Assembly: GCA_021234155.1 (NCBI GenBank)
Contig: JAJEKV010000009.1
Coordinates: forward strand, 7,181,546 to 7,245,545
Direction of reading: 5' to 3'
DNA: 64,000 bases
Source of the DNA: Isoetes taiwanensis
Lineage: Eukaryota > Streptophyta > Lycopodiopsida > Isoetales > Isoetaceae
Shown: positions 10,935-23,058 of the stretch, one piece after another
How positions within the stretch are numbered: the stretch's first letter is position 1
Layout of the letters: every line of letters begins with the position of its first letter
The notes under the pieces: generated by a model
What the model was told of the DNA's origin: nothing
Seen by the model: only the letters and a program-made list of their open reading frames with translations
Database searches by the model: none
Translations under genes and position numbers: made by a program

Positions 10935-12026
10935 ATGGAAAGAGAGCCCTTTTGGTCAAGAAGGCAGGAAGAACAGGATGTGGCAGTTATTCCAGGCTTA
11001 CCCGATGATGTAGCGCTGCAATGTCTTGCAAGAGTACCTCGTTTGTATCATAACACTTTAAGATGTGTTTGTAAAGTTTGGAGAAATCATTTGTCTAGTC
11101 ATGCTTATGTAAACATACGGAGAGCATTAGGCCTTTCTGAAAGTTGGATTTACGTCATGAGCAGAGATGGGGACGAATGCCTGCATTGGCATGCATTTGA
11201 CACCATGAATAAGAAGTGGGTGCAACTTCCACCTATGCCTGTAAAATGCTTGAAAAGATATGGCATGTGCTGTGAAGCTATAGGGACACAAATCTTTGTC
11301 CTTGGTGGTTGTAGACTTTCCGAGAGCCCTTCAAGTGAGGCTTTTGTATTTAACATTCTCACAAATCAGTGGACACAGATGGCCCATATGGTGAAGCCAC
11401 GGTGCCACTTTGCAGTTGCAGTTCATGGTGGCAGTCTCTATGCTATAGGTGGTATGGGATCTTCATCAGAAGATGAAACTACATGGGAGATGGAATCCCC
11501 ATCAGAAGACGAAACTTCCTGGGAGGTTTATAGTCTGAAAACAAATAACTGGTCATTGTATGAAGATCCAAATATTCTTCCTGACTTAGGAGAGTCACTG
11601 GTCTTTAATGGTCAAATACTTGTTAGACAAGTTGGTGAAAATGCTGCTTCATCAGTGTATACGTTAGATGAAGGCCTATGGACGACAGTTGTTGATGATA
11701 TGATAAAGCAGTGGTCTGGACCTGCAGTAAATGTGGACACAGATGTTTATATGCTGGATCAGACATATGGGATCAAGCTTACCATGCTTGACCATGAAAC
11801 GAACACCTGGAGGCATGTGGGAAGATTATCTCCTCTTGCCATTCGTTCTCCTTGCAGAATGGCTTCTGTAGGCAAAAAGCTTTATATATTTGGAAGAGGC
11901 TTGAAGACCTTAATTCTGGATTTGGAGAGGATAGGACAGAATATTGGTTTATTAGTCACTACATCTGTAGATAGATTCATACGTGTAGGGGAAATGGTTT
12001 TGTTCTCTAAAGTTGTTGATATGTAG
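10935..12026 (+). CDS. F-box/kelch-repeat protein
   Basis: This is a single coding exon of 363 residues. It is probably a substrate-recognition subunit of an SCF ubiquitin ligase: the F-box binds Skp1/ASK and the kelch propeller binds the target. The F-box is at residues ~18-58 (VIPGLPDDVALQCLARVPR, then CVCKVW). Kelch-type repeats follow from ~90 to ~345, for example FVLGGCRL and LYAIGGMG. The layout resembles the Arabidopsis At1g55270/SKIP4-type group. I chose the ATG at 10935 because the open frame upstream of it crosses a TTTCAG acceptor at 10914-10919, so those codons are probably intron. A 5'-UTR intron from the donors at 9844/9929 is likely. A 12-residue unit is duplicated in an acidic loop (11461-11532). 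The C-terminus ends at a TAG at 12024. Confidence 0.85.
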   Translation: MEREPFWSRRQEEQDVAVIPGLPDDVALQCLARVPRLYHNTLRCVCKVWRNHLSSHAYVNIRRALGLSESWIYVMSRDGDECLHWHAFDTMNKKWVQLPPMPVKCLKRYGMCCEAIGTQIFVLGGCRLSESPSSEAFVFNILTNQWTQMAHMVKPRCHFAVAVHGGSLYAIGGMGSSSEDETTWEMESPSEDETSWEVYSLKTNNWSLYEDPNILPDLGESLVFNGQILVRQVGENAASSVYTLDEGLWTTVVDDMIKQWSGPAVNVDTDVYMLDQTYGIKLTMLDHETNTWRHVGRLSPLAIRSPCRMASVGKKLYIFGRGLKTLILDLERIGQNIGLLVTTSVDRFIRVGEMVLFSKVVDM

Positions 12027-12332
12027 GTTACGGAGGTCCAAATTCGAGACCTCTTGGATGTATATATTGAATAAACAGTGTATATGAAATGTGCAGTTCG
12101 ACCCAAATAACAATAACAGAGTGATTTCTTATGACGACTAAGTTATTGAAATCAGTTCCAGCCCTGGTTAATTTCATAACCACCAGAGAAATAAAGATTT
12201 TTCAATGGTTATCAAGGGTTGGCTGTTAATCGAGCAAAGTATGGTATCCAATAGTGAATATTGAATATAAACAGTGTACATAAATTATTTAGAAACCCTT
12301 AATAGAGTAATTATCAAGATTGCTTGGAAGGT

Positions 12333-12640
12333 TTTTTTTTTTTTTTTTTTTTGTTGTTGTTGTTGTTGTGTGAAGGATTTGAGCCTTTATTATCCAGAGA
12401 TAGTTATAAAGTACAATGGGACTAAAAACTCACTAGAGAGAATGTCCACCAGAGCAAAACCACCCCAGCAAATAAAATCTCATGAGTAAGTGTGAATCTG
12501 AAGATAGTGCTCCCAAATACGACGCTTCACCTCATTTGATGAGCACCTGAATGCTTTGACAATTCGTTGTTGCGCATCAAGAAGGACCTGTGCATCTGAA
12601 CAAGCAAGACCTTTGAAATATGTAGCATAATAACAGGGGT
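12333..12640 (-). mobile_element. 3' end of a minus-strand retroposed sequence
   Basis: Read on the minus strand, about 45 codons (including QVLLDAQQRIVKAF and RRIWEHYLQIHTYS) run to a TGA at 12480-12482. Next come an AATAAA signal near 12390, a (CAA)n tract and about 20 A at 12333-12352. That is the form of a polyadenylated retroinsertion, either a LINE 3' end or a processed gene copy. The protein is not recognised. At 12614-12640 lies a short match to the start of repeat A (ATATGTAGCA-AATAACAGGGG type). No target duplication was found. Confidence 0.5.
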
Positions 12641-14879
12641 TTTTTTTTTGTGTTTTTGTACGCTTTTCACAAAGGTTTTCCTAAGATTTCATGGCGTATT
12701 CAAATGGATGTACTAATGCGTACATTTAGAGTGCACTATTTCTTAGCCTTTTTTTTTTTTTCCAATGGTCAATGGTCCAACATCCAAGGGCTCACAACAA
12801 AAGCCCTCTTTTTATTTTAGGGGCTGAACATGCAAGCCTCGTGGATAGCATTTCAGGGCATTCTTGCAAAAAATTAATGTTGTGTTACCAGATATGGAGT
12901 GGAAGCATATCTGAACAAGCATTTCATTTGGTTCTCTGTTTAGGGTTCTATGGCGGTGCCGGCTCTGCGTGCCAAGGAGGCCGACAAAGAAACAAGGAGG
13001 TGCCCGTGACCATAGCTCCTCTTCTTCTTCAAATTCGTGTATAGGGAAAATGAAGCTTTAAAAGCGTGCAAATCCATGTCGGAAAACCATAATAAGCGAT
13101 CTCTAGATATCTTAGGCCTTACGGTTGCGTCAAGGCCAAGCCGTGCCTCCTTCCATTCTTCGCTAATAGTAAGTGGCTTGGGAGAAAAAAAATTGTTCGT
13201 TCTTGTGAAGCCTAGAGTTTTATGGAAGGGGCAAAACCCTAACATTTAGACAATTGGTAAAACACATGCTGTGGTGGGTCGTGTTCCCTCGGACCATGCT
13301 TGTGGTCGGTAGTTGCTTTGATCATGGCTACCCGGCTCATGGTCCGCCCCTAAGTTTTCGTCTGCAAGCGGTCATGGATTCATGGATTCACCCGACTCAT
13401 GGTGCGCCCTAAGTTTCGATGCGCAGTAAAGCGGGTCGATTCATGGATTCACGGAATCTTTGCTTGGCCACCTATCCATGCCTAAAAACGAAGCGAATGT
13501 GGTTGCGGTGGAAATATGAACCCTCTATTACGGTAACTGGAGCATTACGTAATTATCTTACGTAACTTTAAGCAAAATCGGGGAAGGGAACATATCTCAT
13601 CGTCTCTTGTGCTTTTGCGGCAACAGGTCATCAACTTCAAATCAAGGGACATTTTATTGATTGAACTATGAGCGTAAAACGGAGCGAGATGAAGAACGGT
13701 AAGCTAGTGATGGGCAAGTCTTATTATGTTTAGAATATTTGTTGAATTGCATCGTTGTTGGTAATAATGGTGAATGACCACTATTTAGGGATTATATGTC
13801 GTGATGCTCTAGTTGCTTATAAGAAATTATATCTTTGCGATTTTTAAGTCTTGAAGTCCCCGGCAATCCTACTTGTGTTAAGCTTCATGCGGTATCTTAA
13901 TATTCCAAACATTATTTCGAAATTTCGCGTAAGAACGGTAACGGCCGCACCATGTTGCTTCTGGTTATGGTTATGTTGCTTCTGGTTATACTAATTTGTC
14001 GCATAATAATTGTATGGTAACTAAGCATTGCATTGGTGATTTGATGCTATTAAATAAGATGTAGCTATCCTTCGTTATTCTTCTTTGCTAAGAACATTTT
14101 TTTTTGTTTTCTGACCAAACAATATTCGCATTATGGGGGACAAGGCTTGTTCTTCCTGTTGCAGTTTCAAGGCCAAACGATTTACTACCTGTGTTAAGTT
14201 CTTGTTGAAAATGGCCTCTTGCTCAACTCCGGCAGAAGTTAGTGTAAGTGAATTGAGACTGTGATAGGCTACAACAAGAGTGATTCTTTCACATTAGGGT
14301 GTTGTACTTAAGCGGCACATTAATGTATGATCTCATGAAACTTTTTCAAAAGATGTCCTGCAGCGTTTTGCTAATGTGAACTACATTAGCATCATATACA
14401 ATCGGCACCCATTATATAAGCAGCAGCAGGGTTATTTTGACAACAAACTCAAATATAGTAAAATTTGATTATTTCTTCTGGATTAATATGAGAAACCATT
14501 TTATGATATGCTTGCAATAGAGAAGAATGTCTTCTATTTTCCAAACATTTATTCTACCTCCCTTTTCTTTTTGCTTTTATTTTGTTGTAATGATTTTTGG
14601 GCACTTTCATTGCTGACAGCTTGGCCACTGCACCTAGTTATCCGATGGCTCTATAAAATTTGGGTTTGCTGTCTAGGCTTCTTCCTGTAATTAGATTACA
14701 TGCACAAGTGTTTCTAATGTTATTACATGCGTAAGTGTTTGTAAAATTGGTACGTGAAGTTATGCCATCCTTAGTGCCCGAAGGCCTTAATTAGGGCCCA
14801 TATATAGCATAATAACAACCAACACATCATCAACATTAATTAACATTGCAGAAGCCAAATGAAACTCCCTTTTTGCTAA
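12641..14879. other. No gene supported
   Basis: Short ORFs only. A small ATG-led frame at 12952 (MAVPALRAKEADKETRRCP) is unrecognised and short. At 13320-13450 the phrase GGCTCATGGTCCGCCC-TAAGTTTCG is repeated in diverged copies. T-runs lie at 12640 and 12751. Confidence 0.4.
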
Positions 14880-15045
14880 ATTTTCCCAACGACTTGGATA
14901 GACTGCTAATAACACCTACTGGCTATTCAAATTGCAACGAAAGAGGCCATGAAGCCACAATCAAGCATGTCTAACATGTCTACATAGGAAGAAGCAATGC
15001 TCAATAGTCTCGTCCCTCTGTGTACATAAGGGACAAAGTGCAATT
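14880..15045 (-). mobile_element. LINE 3' fragment (zinc-finger end)
   Basis: The minus strand encodes CPLCTQRDETIEHCFFLC followed by RHVRHA and a stop, with similar sequence beyond it (WLHGLF). This closely parallels the end of the LINE at 1700-1800 (CPLCMQRNETIEHCLFLC), so both belong to one family. Only the last ~25 residues of the protein and some 3' sequence remain. Confidence 0.65.
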
Positions 15046-16153
15046 TTTAAAGTTTTTGAACGCCTCTCCTTTTGAGTGCAAAATATAAACCCAAGCATAT
15101 CTGATATAGTCATCAATGAACGTCAAAAAATGTTTGTTTTCGCCCACCAAAGAAAACCTCATATGACACAGGATACTATGCACTAACTCCAAAGGTTTCT
15201 TTGCTCGATGCGCAACCTGCAGAGGATATGGTAAATTTTGCTTTCCAAGCATGACAATCCAATTTGTAAGACTTCAAATTTGGCAAGCTAGTTACCATCT
15301 TAAATTTGGAAAGATCCCCAAGTGCAAGCCCACTTAGATGACGGAATCTTTGATGCCAAAGCTGCCCAACTTCCAAATTTTGAGCAAACATCACAAATTC
15401 AACCTTAGTAAGGCAGACTTTAAAATAATAAAGGCCATCTTTTAATTCAGTCTCAGCTAAAATGTGAAAGTCATATACATCCTGCTCGACAAAAGGGTCT
15501 TTTCCAAGCAAATAAGCTTTCTTTTTAGAAAAGATGACATGCTTTCCAAACTTATCAAAATCTGAAACACTTAAAAGACTCGTCTTTAAACCTGGTGTCA
15601 GCATAACATTACGTACCCGCTTAAGACCTTCCTGACCAGCAACCTGAAAAGCCAACTCTCCCTTACCAACAATTGGCAAAGTTTGACCATTCCCCATTTT
15701 GACTTGGCCTCCTTCATAGTGTTCAAGCTTCCTCCAATCTTGTTCCTCCCCTGCTAAATGCTTAGTAGCACCAGAATCAAGCAAGAATCCACCACAAAAT
15801 ACATATTTACCAACCACATTAATGCATTCCGTGTTGTCGGATGCACAAGCAACAACAACATTAATATATTCCATCTTGTCGGATGCACAAGCAACGACAC
15901 TGATTTCCTCTTGATCAGATTTCATGTCACTTGCTTTTACATGTGGACATCCATTTCTGAAATGACATTTCTCGCCACAATTATACCATTTAAACTGTTC
16001 TTTCGCCGATTTTTTTGGGGCACTTGAGGTATCCTTCTCATCATATTTTTTTTTTCTGCCTTGAAATTTCCTATCCGATTTGGAACTTCCAGCCCCGGGG
16101 GGTTCACCTATACTATAGGTGGATATGCCATCTGCGTTACTCATGTAACCCAA
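15046..16153 (-). mobile_element. Ty1/copia polyprotein fragment (gag end, protease, integrase start)
   Basis: The minus strand contains these parts in order. First is a basic linker and a CCHC-like knuckle in which the first Cys is Trp and a Gly is Cys (WYNCGEKCHFRNGCP). Next is an aspartic protease with LLDSGATKHL, then a GAG-pre-integrase segment (LWHQRFRHLSG). After a frameshift near 15240 comes the start of the integrase (FLTFIDDYIRYAWVYILHSKGEAF). That order is diagnostic of Ty1/copia. The rest of the integrase, reverse transcriptase, RNase H and both LTRs are absent. At about 15046 it runs directly into LINE sequence. The upstream gag is also missing. It is a defective fragment. Confidence 0.85.
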
Positions 16154-16939
16154 AAACCTATTGTATACGACACATTTATATCAAAAACCCCTTGTAATAC
16201 GACTAGGCAATGGTACCCATATCATACATTTACATGCCAAAAATGCATTACAAAGTAGTCCTTTCCTTATATATACGTTCCTTGAATCTGCAAATCTACA
16301 ATAATGAACCAAAGCAATCAATATTTTACAACTAGAAAACCCTAAACCAAGAACTCTTGAATGAACTCTTTACCACAAAACGTAGTTCGATTCCATTTTC
16401 TTGGTGATGCAAAAAAGTCCAAATTTATTTTTCGTCCTTTTAACAAAACTCATCAACATCTAGCAATTTAAAAATGAATCCTCTGAGCCTAGAGCCCTAG
16501 TCATATGATACGAAGATCAAACTGGCCTCCCCACAATGCTTGTCGTATCCGTACGGCTTTCAAAACCAAATTCCTTATTTTTTTGGTAAGTATACGATAC
16601 GACTAAACTAATAAAAAAACCCATATAGTTCACGCAGATGGTTCATACGACATATACTTGGTGCACCCCCCTTGCTTCCAGCATGACAAAAATGCAGTTG
16701 TTCAGAGGTTTACATCTTTGATTGATCACTACTTCTCCTGCTGTAAAAGAGTACAAGCATTGTTTAAATCAGTTGTGTCACCGTACCGAATTTTCCCTGC
16801 AACAATGTCATAAATGAGAGGGCAAATTTACCAAGATTTCTTGTATAAGATCGTGCTCTCCTATACTGCCACCTGCTGCATTAAACTCTAAATGCCATGA
16901 TTTCTTCTGACTCAAAAAATCAGTCATAACATGATGAAA
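16154..16939. other. No gene seen
   Basis: AT-rich sequence with several ATACGAC/GTCGTAT words (for example near 16178, 16200, 16545 and 16590), as in a decayed repeat. I cannot assign it. Confidence 0.3.
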
Positions 16940-18424
16940 ATCCCCTGAGGAAGCAAATCATATTTTTTCCTTAACCATCATCTGAGTGGCTTTGCCGTTT
17001 GGAGCCAATGAATTTAGTTGATCTTCAAATGTCTCATCACACAACATCTTTACTGTGGCAAGCGCAAGAGAATTTATTCCAGTAGATTTTCCATCCTTAT
17101 TGCTCCTGAAATCAATCTGCAATACAACTCCCACCTCGTTATAAATTAAATAATTTGAAATGAAAAATTTCCTTGACTTATAATTTTGATGAAGTGAGTT
17201 TAGCATTGCTGCAGAACTTAAACGGATCCATCTTTAGGAAAGAGCCTGAATCTTAGGTCAAGAAATGACTAACTGGTTCCACAACTCATTAGGGCAAAAC
17301 AGAGCATCATAATTGATGTTTCTCGCAGGTTGAGTTCACAGCTGTTGCAACATCTGAGATGTTCTTTTGTTTCTTTCCTATGTAAGATGTATGTTATTAA
17401 AAACGTGACCCTCAAAACATTCAAAGGACTCTCTTGACAGAGAGCAATCTGTTAAAGTTATAATGAGTACATGTTGAACAAGCCAAGAGTCATGGTGACT
17501 ATCTAACCACATGAATGTGATGCTTCAGTGTCTGCCCTAGGCCTAGGCCATTGTTCAGTCAAGGATTAACTTCCACCCTCGATGTAAATACTTGCACAGA
17601 TATTTGACATCAGCACATATCCTGCAGAATGGGAGGAATCTAAGGTAGTTCTAAGTGAATGCATTATAGAAAATATCTCTGTGCTAAAACATCTATCAAA
17701 TTATTAAGAAATGGTCCACACTTTTCGCACTACGTGACCAATCCAGTACCTAAAAGCAAAGAAGGGGTGAACAGATTAAATATACAAATTTTAAACCCAT
17801 TTAGGTTTTCAAATCACATAGCATTTGAAAACCTATAGAGACATATGTAGGAGTCTATTATTGAAGATCCATACGGTTCACATGAACAATATTACAAATT
17901 TCTGGACCTTCAATCAATGTTTGATCCGAATTATTTCAGAATACATCTGTCTAGAATGTTTTGCCATTCTGGTTGCTCGAAAACAAGCCTAATATCACAA
18001 TCTTAATAATATAGACATATCATTTTGATCATAGTAGAAACCTTATGCCATGTTATATAATTTTTATCATACATAAGAGACATGCTAATTTATAACAGAC
18101 TAGCAGAGACGATTATTACCTTATGGATATGGCCTGCCAATGACTTTAGGGCTGCTTCAGAAAAAGCAAATGTTGTTTCCTCTTGCAACAAGAGGAAGAG
18201 GTTGAAACGGGGATCTGCGGCATCAGGGTTAGCTCATCCAAAGGAAACACACATACACCTTGTGACTGCAAGGTAGATACCTAAATTTAAGTTCAGATGA
18301 ATTTCCAGGTGTAATCTTGACAGCCGACATGCGAGGATTGGGAAAAAAATGGTTCTTCGCGCCTGCAGCTAGGGCGGCGGCGGCAAGGACAGGCCACCCC
18401 TTTTCTTGCCTTTCCGGCACTACT
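16830..18424 (-). other. Unrecognised coding-like fragments, possible exons
   Basis: Three minus-strand stretches look coding. (1) 18424-18295 contains an ATG-led MSAVKITPGNSSELKF ending at TTTAG|GTATCT, a possible donor. (2) 18235-18124 reads DAADPRFNLFLLLQEE and on to SLAGHIHK before GTAATA. (3) From 17117, after TTGTATTGCAG, comes IDFRSNKDGKSTGINSLALA and on to MMVKEKI. A TGA follows, then more open sequence in the same frame (HHVMTDFLSQKKSWHLEFNA) to about 16830. The pieces do not join cleanly with ordinary introns and one has an in-frame stop. They may be a decaying gene. I do not recognise the protein. Confidence 0.3.
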
Positions 18425-19272
18425 GCAACACCTTGAATTTGTTTAGGATCAAGTCATCGGCTAGTAGGCTACATGGCTGTGTGCACTGAGACCCCAGTAA
18501 ATTTCTTCTCGTCAGGTTTCATGCCATTCTGTTGCATATTCTCAAAACCTTGAATAGCCATGGAAAGGCTATATGATGTTTGTAGGATATAAAAAATAAC
18601 CCAAAAAATCATATCAATTACATAGGATGGTGTAAAAACGATCTTCTACTTTTCAAACTTGCATCAAATGATTTCAATTGTGTGTCTATATGATTTGATT
18701 GCAGTAATATACTGGTTTTGCAGTTTCCCTAAGTGAGTTGTTGATCGCAGGCATGCACCTCTTCTTCTATGAAACATTGAAGTCACAGAGCATCCATTCG
18801 CATATCTAGAAATAGTGAATTAATAGCCAGGTTCGTATTTTACTTGCAAGGATTGCTCCATCTTTTGTTGTTTTTTCTGAAGAATATGGGATTTGAATCC
18901 AAACCATGAACTAGAAAGATGGCCTTCTTAGGTGTTATAATGTTACTCTATCAATAAATTCAATATCGGCACTGGCTCAACATGTCATGCCCAGCACTGG
19001 CTCAACATGTCATGCTACTTCCTTATTTAAAAGAAGATAGTGCTTGGCAGACTCAATTTTCTCTTGTCTAATACAAATTCTCTACATGACATTTGCAACT
19101 GAAGGTCTAGCAGGACTCTACGATCCATAGATTATTTGCTAGAATATCAGTCATAATTAACCATTTAGAGCTAAATTTTGAAACAGCCTACTTGAGTGTA
19201 ACCCTTGGAAATTCAATTACTACTAAGCAGACTTAGCTTGAAGTTCCTTCTGTCAAAGGCAACTGATTGCAC
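18425..19272. other. Intergenic with a short tandem duplication
   Basis: No gene seen. At about 18966-19018 a unit GCACTGGCTCAACATGTCAT is repeated twice in tandem. Confidence 0.4.
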
Positions 19273-19274
19273 AT

Positions 19275-19653
19275 ATGTAGCAAAATAACAGGGGGTTCTA
19301 GAGGGAATAGAATATGGATGTAAAAAATAACAATTCCTGAAACCATAGACCATATATCCCTAAAACAATTGAATAGGTTATAAAAAAAATATAGATTCAA
19401 GATAAAAAATAATCACATTAGCTTACTAGATATATTGGTTAAAGTAGTCTTATTAGGACATTGAGTTATTTTGGTAGAGGTTCGAGCCCCCGTATTCCAT
19501 ATTCTAAAATCTTAGGCAAAGCCATACAGAGGTTTGATATTTCCTCAAAACCTTAGGTGAAATCGTATTTCATATTTCAAAATCATAGGCGCCTCCAATC
19601 ATAAATGACTATAAGCAAAACGAGAGGTATTAACAGGCCTCAACATACGATTT
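19275..19653 (+). repeat. Repeat A, unit 1, 5' part (split by the L1)
   Basis: This is the first part of a ~440-bp unit that recurs at 33683, 34126/43008, 63113 and 63553. It starts ATGTAGCAAAATAACAGGGG and includes AACCATAGACCATATATCCC. In the middle it has a tRNA-like stretch: TAGCTTACTAG, then about 50 bases on GGTTCGAGCCC. These resemble RNA polymerase III A and B boxes. The unit stops at AACATACGATTT, where the L1 inserted, and resumes at 33611. Confidence 0.85.
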
Positions 19654-20320
19654 AAAAAGGATGTAGCAAAATTTTGTTGAGAAGGAAAATGAGCGCCTAT
19701 TTTCTTGATTTTTTTGTCTCTTTCGAATTTCAAACTTCTTGGCACAACTTCTGCCTCGTTTCTTCTCTCTCTGATTGATTGATCCCTTCTTTTGCTGGTT
19801 TCCATCCCGGCCTTGTAGAGGGCCGGTCTCCATTGCACTCCTCTCAACCTGATCTATCTATGGACATAAAATTCTTCACAATTCTGAAGTAGGATCAAAG
19901 AATTTCGTGTGGTTTTTTACAAGGGTCTTTCTCTGAACTTTGGGATCAACTTGTCTGCAAGCAGTTCTTCCCTGACCACCTGTTTCAATCTGAATACTCA
20001 TTTGTTCCTGATACTGAAGAATTTGCAAATGAAATTATTGAGGCTTGAACTTTGGAATTCACAGGAAAAAGAAATATCTCTCATACTGCTCAATTTCAAG
20101 TCTATTGCGACTGGTCAGAGCAGAAGATTTCGGTTAAAATTTTCTCAGAATGATAATTCTCATTTGTGGATCTGGATCTGATCTCTTTGACTATGGATTG
20201 GTAAGTTAGCCTTAGTTTTAATTTAATCTTTTTTCCTTCCTATTGCCACTACCTTCATTTGGATTTTTTCTCTCCACCCTCCCCTGCTTATCTTTTTACC
20301 TTTACCTTTGTCTTGCATTA

Positions 20321-23018
20321 ATGGAAAAAAATTCTTCTAAAAATCCAAAAATTCAAATTGCGCAATTGCCTTTCCTCCCGCCTAACCTAAATTCCCAATC
20401 TTTGGCTCTGCTTCATAACTTTATGCTCCTCCCTGCTGATCAGAGATCCGGCCTTCTATCACAGTTAAGTTCTTTCAACTCTAGTCCTACAAATGTTTTA
20501 AAATTTGGGGACTTCTCTGACTTAACGTGTCCTGATAAAGAAATGCATCACTTTTGCACTTCTCCTCCTCGATGGGATAATCTATCCAATGATCCACCTT
20601 TGGATGCTAATGGAGCTCATCTGCAAGCTGTCCCGAGACCTTCCCAACCTATCATCTCTGATCAAACTCTTGTAGAGGAATTTGCCTTTCAGCAGTCAAG
20701 ATCTCCAGTCAATGTTCAACTATTCAGATGTATTCATTTAAATTCCCCTTTGATTTCATCTAGAATTGACTGTTTATCAAAATGTGCTGTCATTATAAAG
20801 GTTGATTCTGTTGGCCTTAAAATTGAGAAACTTTGGGATCATCTGCTTAGGATTCACAAAGGGATTACCATTAACTCCATATATTGGCTCAATTATCCCT
20901 ATCTCTTAGCAGAATGTGGATGTGAAAGAACTTCCAATTTCTTGCTCAAACTTGGCAGATCTACTTGTGAAACTCATCAAATTTCCTTTCTCAAATGGTT
21001 TCCTAATTTACCTTTGAATGAGTTCAAAAAATATCATGTTGCCTCAGTCACAATGAGTGATCTCAATCCCATATACTGGAATGATGACTGCTTCTCAAAT
21101 TTTTTTAGCTCCATTGGATCTTATCTGTCAACAGAATATTCACCTTACAGACCTCCTAAATGCTTTGCCCAAATTGATATTTCAAAGCCAGTCCCCACCT
21201 CTGTGCCTATCATTGACTACTTTGGAAATCAAATTAATTTGAAACTTAGATGGGTTGGCTTACCAAATCTATGTCAAAGATGTAATCAGAGACACAATCT
21301 CCTGGATCCTTGTGATGCTGCACAAGACAACTCAGAAAATGCAGAAGTTATCAGTTAAGAGGTCTCTCATGCTAAAGAGAATCAGGATCAAATTCAAAAT
21401 ACTCAAGAGAAAGGGCACACTTTGACCTGGAAAAGAGTCAATGGCAGTCAAAAAAGGATTTCCAAGCAAAGAGATTTAAAGGCACAGCAATTGCCTATCA
21501 GGGAACATGTTGTTACTCATGTACCAAAATTCACCTATGCTCTTGACAACCAATCTAGAGTCAAGATTCTCAACAAAGGTATTACTATTAATGGTAATTC
21601 TTCTGCTGCAACTTTCAACTCCAACAGTTCTGGCTCCACCAAAAATTATTCTGTTAAGAATAATAACTCTGAAACTCACAATGTCAGAATTCTCAAAGGT
21701 AAAATGCCAATTTCCTCAAACTTAGACCTTCATGCCACTCTGGAAAGCATTCTTATCAATGCTAATTCAAACAAGGGTCTAAACAATTCTATGGTATCTG
21801 GGAAACTTGGTACTCATAGCAATGACAAAGAATTAAAAGATGCTGGTGTTATCTCTGATGCATCTACCAGCAAAGATAATGGAGTTCCATTAATTATGGA
21901 AAAAACTGATCATAGAGCAGACAAGCAGTGCAACTTCCCTAAAAGTCCTGTTCTTCAACAAATATTGGAAAAAAATGCTACAGGTGCTACAGGTGTTATT
22001 AATCATCCTGATCATGAAGATCATGATATTCCTTGCCACAACAACTTCAGTGTCCTTGCTGACCTAAAAGATGATTGCACTGAAGGGTATATGGAGTCAG
22101 ATGTGGATACTATGGTTATTTCTAATAATTCTGCTCCCCCTTGCACTCGACCTTATTCCATCTCTCCTGTTAAACCATCTACTGCTCAGCCCTCTCAAAC
22201 CAACCTCATTGACCTTTCACCTCCCTCTCTAATTGATATCCATTCCCCTCTTCATAATAATCATCATGAGATTATTTCCCCTTATACTGAATTCCTGATA
22301 AAAGAGTTGTCAGTTATGCCACCAGCAGGTTTGGATACTGTTCATACAAAAGGAAACTCAGAAATGCATAATCAACAACAGGTTGAGGAGAAAGATTTTC
22401 ACAAACAATTCAGGGGCTCAAAGTGTCAGAAATATTGAGCAGGTCATTCAGAACTCAGAAAGGTTCAGTTCAGATGTTTTCAAGGAAATTGAGGCTCCAG
22501 GTTATAATGCTCAGCAACTCAACTCACAACTTGAAGATAAATCCAGGCAAGATCTTTCCATTATGGTCATTGATGTTAATAATTTAAATAATATGGTTAA
22601 TTCAAATGACTGTATCCCTGTTTCTAATGATATTGACAAGAACACTACTTCTGACAAATCTATCTTGCATCCTTGTCAGAATTTGGCTTCTCTGGACCAA
22701 GATACTTGTTGTAAATCCAAATTCTGGTCTTGTCCCCATGACTCAAACCATAATTCTGATGTTGATCTTGATAAAGAAAATGATATACCTACCCAAAACT
22801 TATCTAACTCTGATGTTTGGGAGGATGATTCTTTTCTTTTCAATAATCCTTCCACAGATTATGGAAATAAATATACCTCAAAGGGTCTATCTGGACAAAA
22901 CAATAGGAAATATAAGAACAAATCTAAAAAGTCCAAAAGGATTACTGCTATATCTGGCACTCCAGCTGCAAACACAAGAAATAGCTCGAAGAGAGTTACT
23001 AGGAGCCACAATCTTTGA
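20321..23018 (+). pseudogene. L1 ORF1 (gag-like, CCHC knuckle), one stop and one frameshift
   Basis: ORF1 proteins bind element RNA. From the ATG at 20321 the frame is open to a TAA at 21356-21358, continues open in the same frame to 22438, and then continues in another frame (entered between 22383 and 22438) to a TGA at 23016-23018. Residues ~140-330 form the conserved gag-like domain of plant L1. It is followed by a zinc knuckle (WVGLPNLCQRCNQRHNLLDPC, about 21252-21314). The rest is a long polar, Asn/Ser-rich tail ending in a basic patch (KYKNKSKKSKR). The TAA may be a mutation. ORF2 starts 40 bases downstream at 23059. Confidence 0.8.
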
Positions 23019-23058
23019 ATTTGTCTCCTCCACCCCCCCCAATCTCAGTTCCTTCTCT

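Noticed and set aside
12952-13010. Short ATG-led frame MAVPALRAKEADKETRRCP
   Set aside because: Only about 20 residues before a stop. It looks like a possible exon start but nothing downstream continues it.
13320-13450. Repeated CCCGGCTCATGGTCCGCCCC phrases as a structured RNA
   Set aside because: The copies are direct, diverged and do not form a convincing fold.
19490-19500. GGTTCGAGCCC in repeat A as a true tRNA gene
   Set aside because: No cloverleaf forms. The box is part of a ~440-bp repeat unit, so at most a tRNA-derived SINE head.
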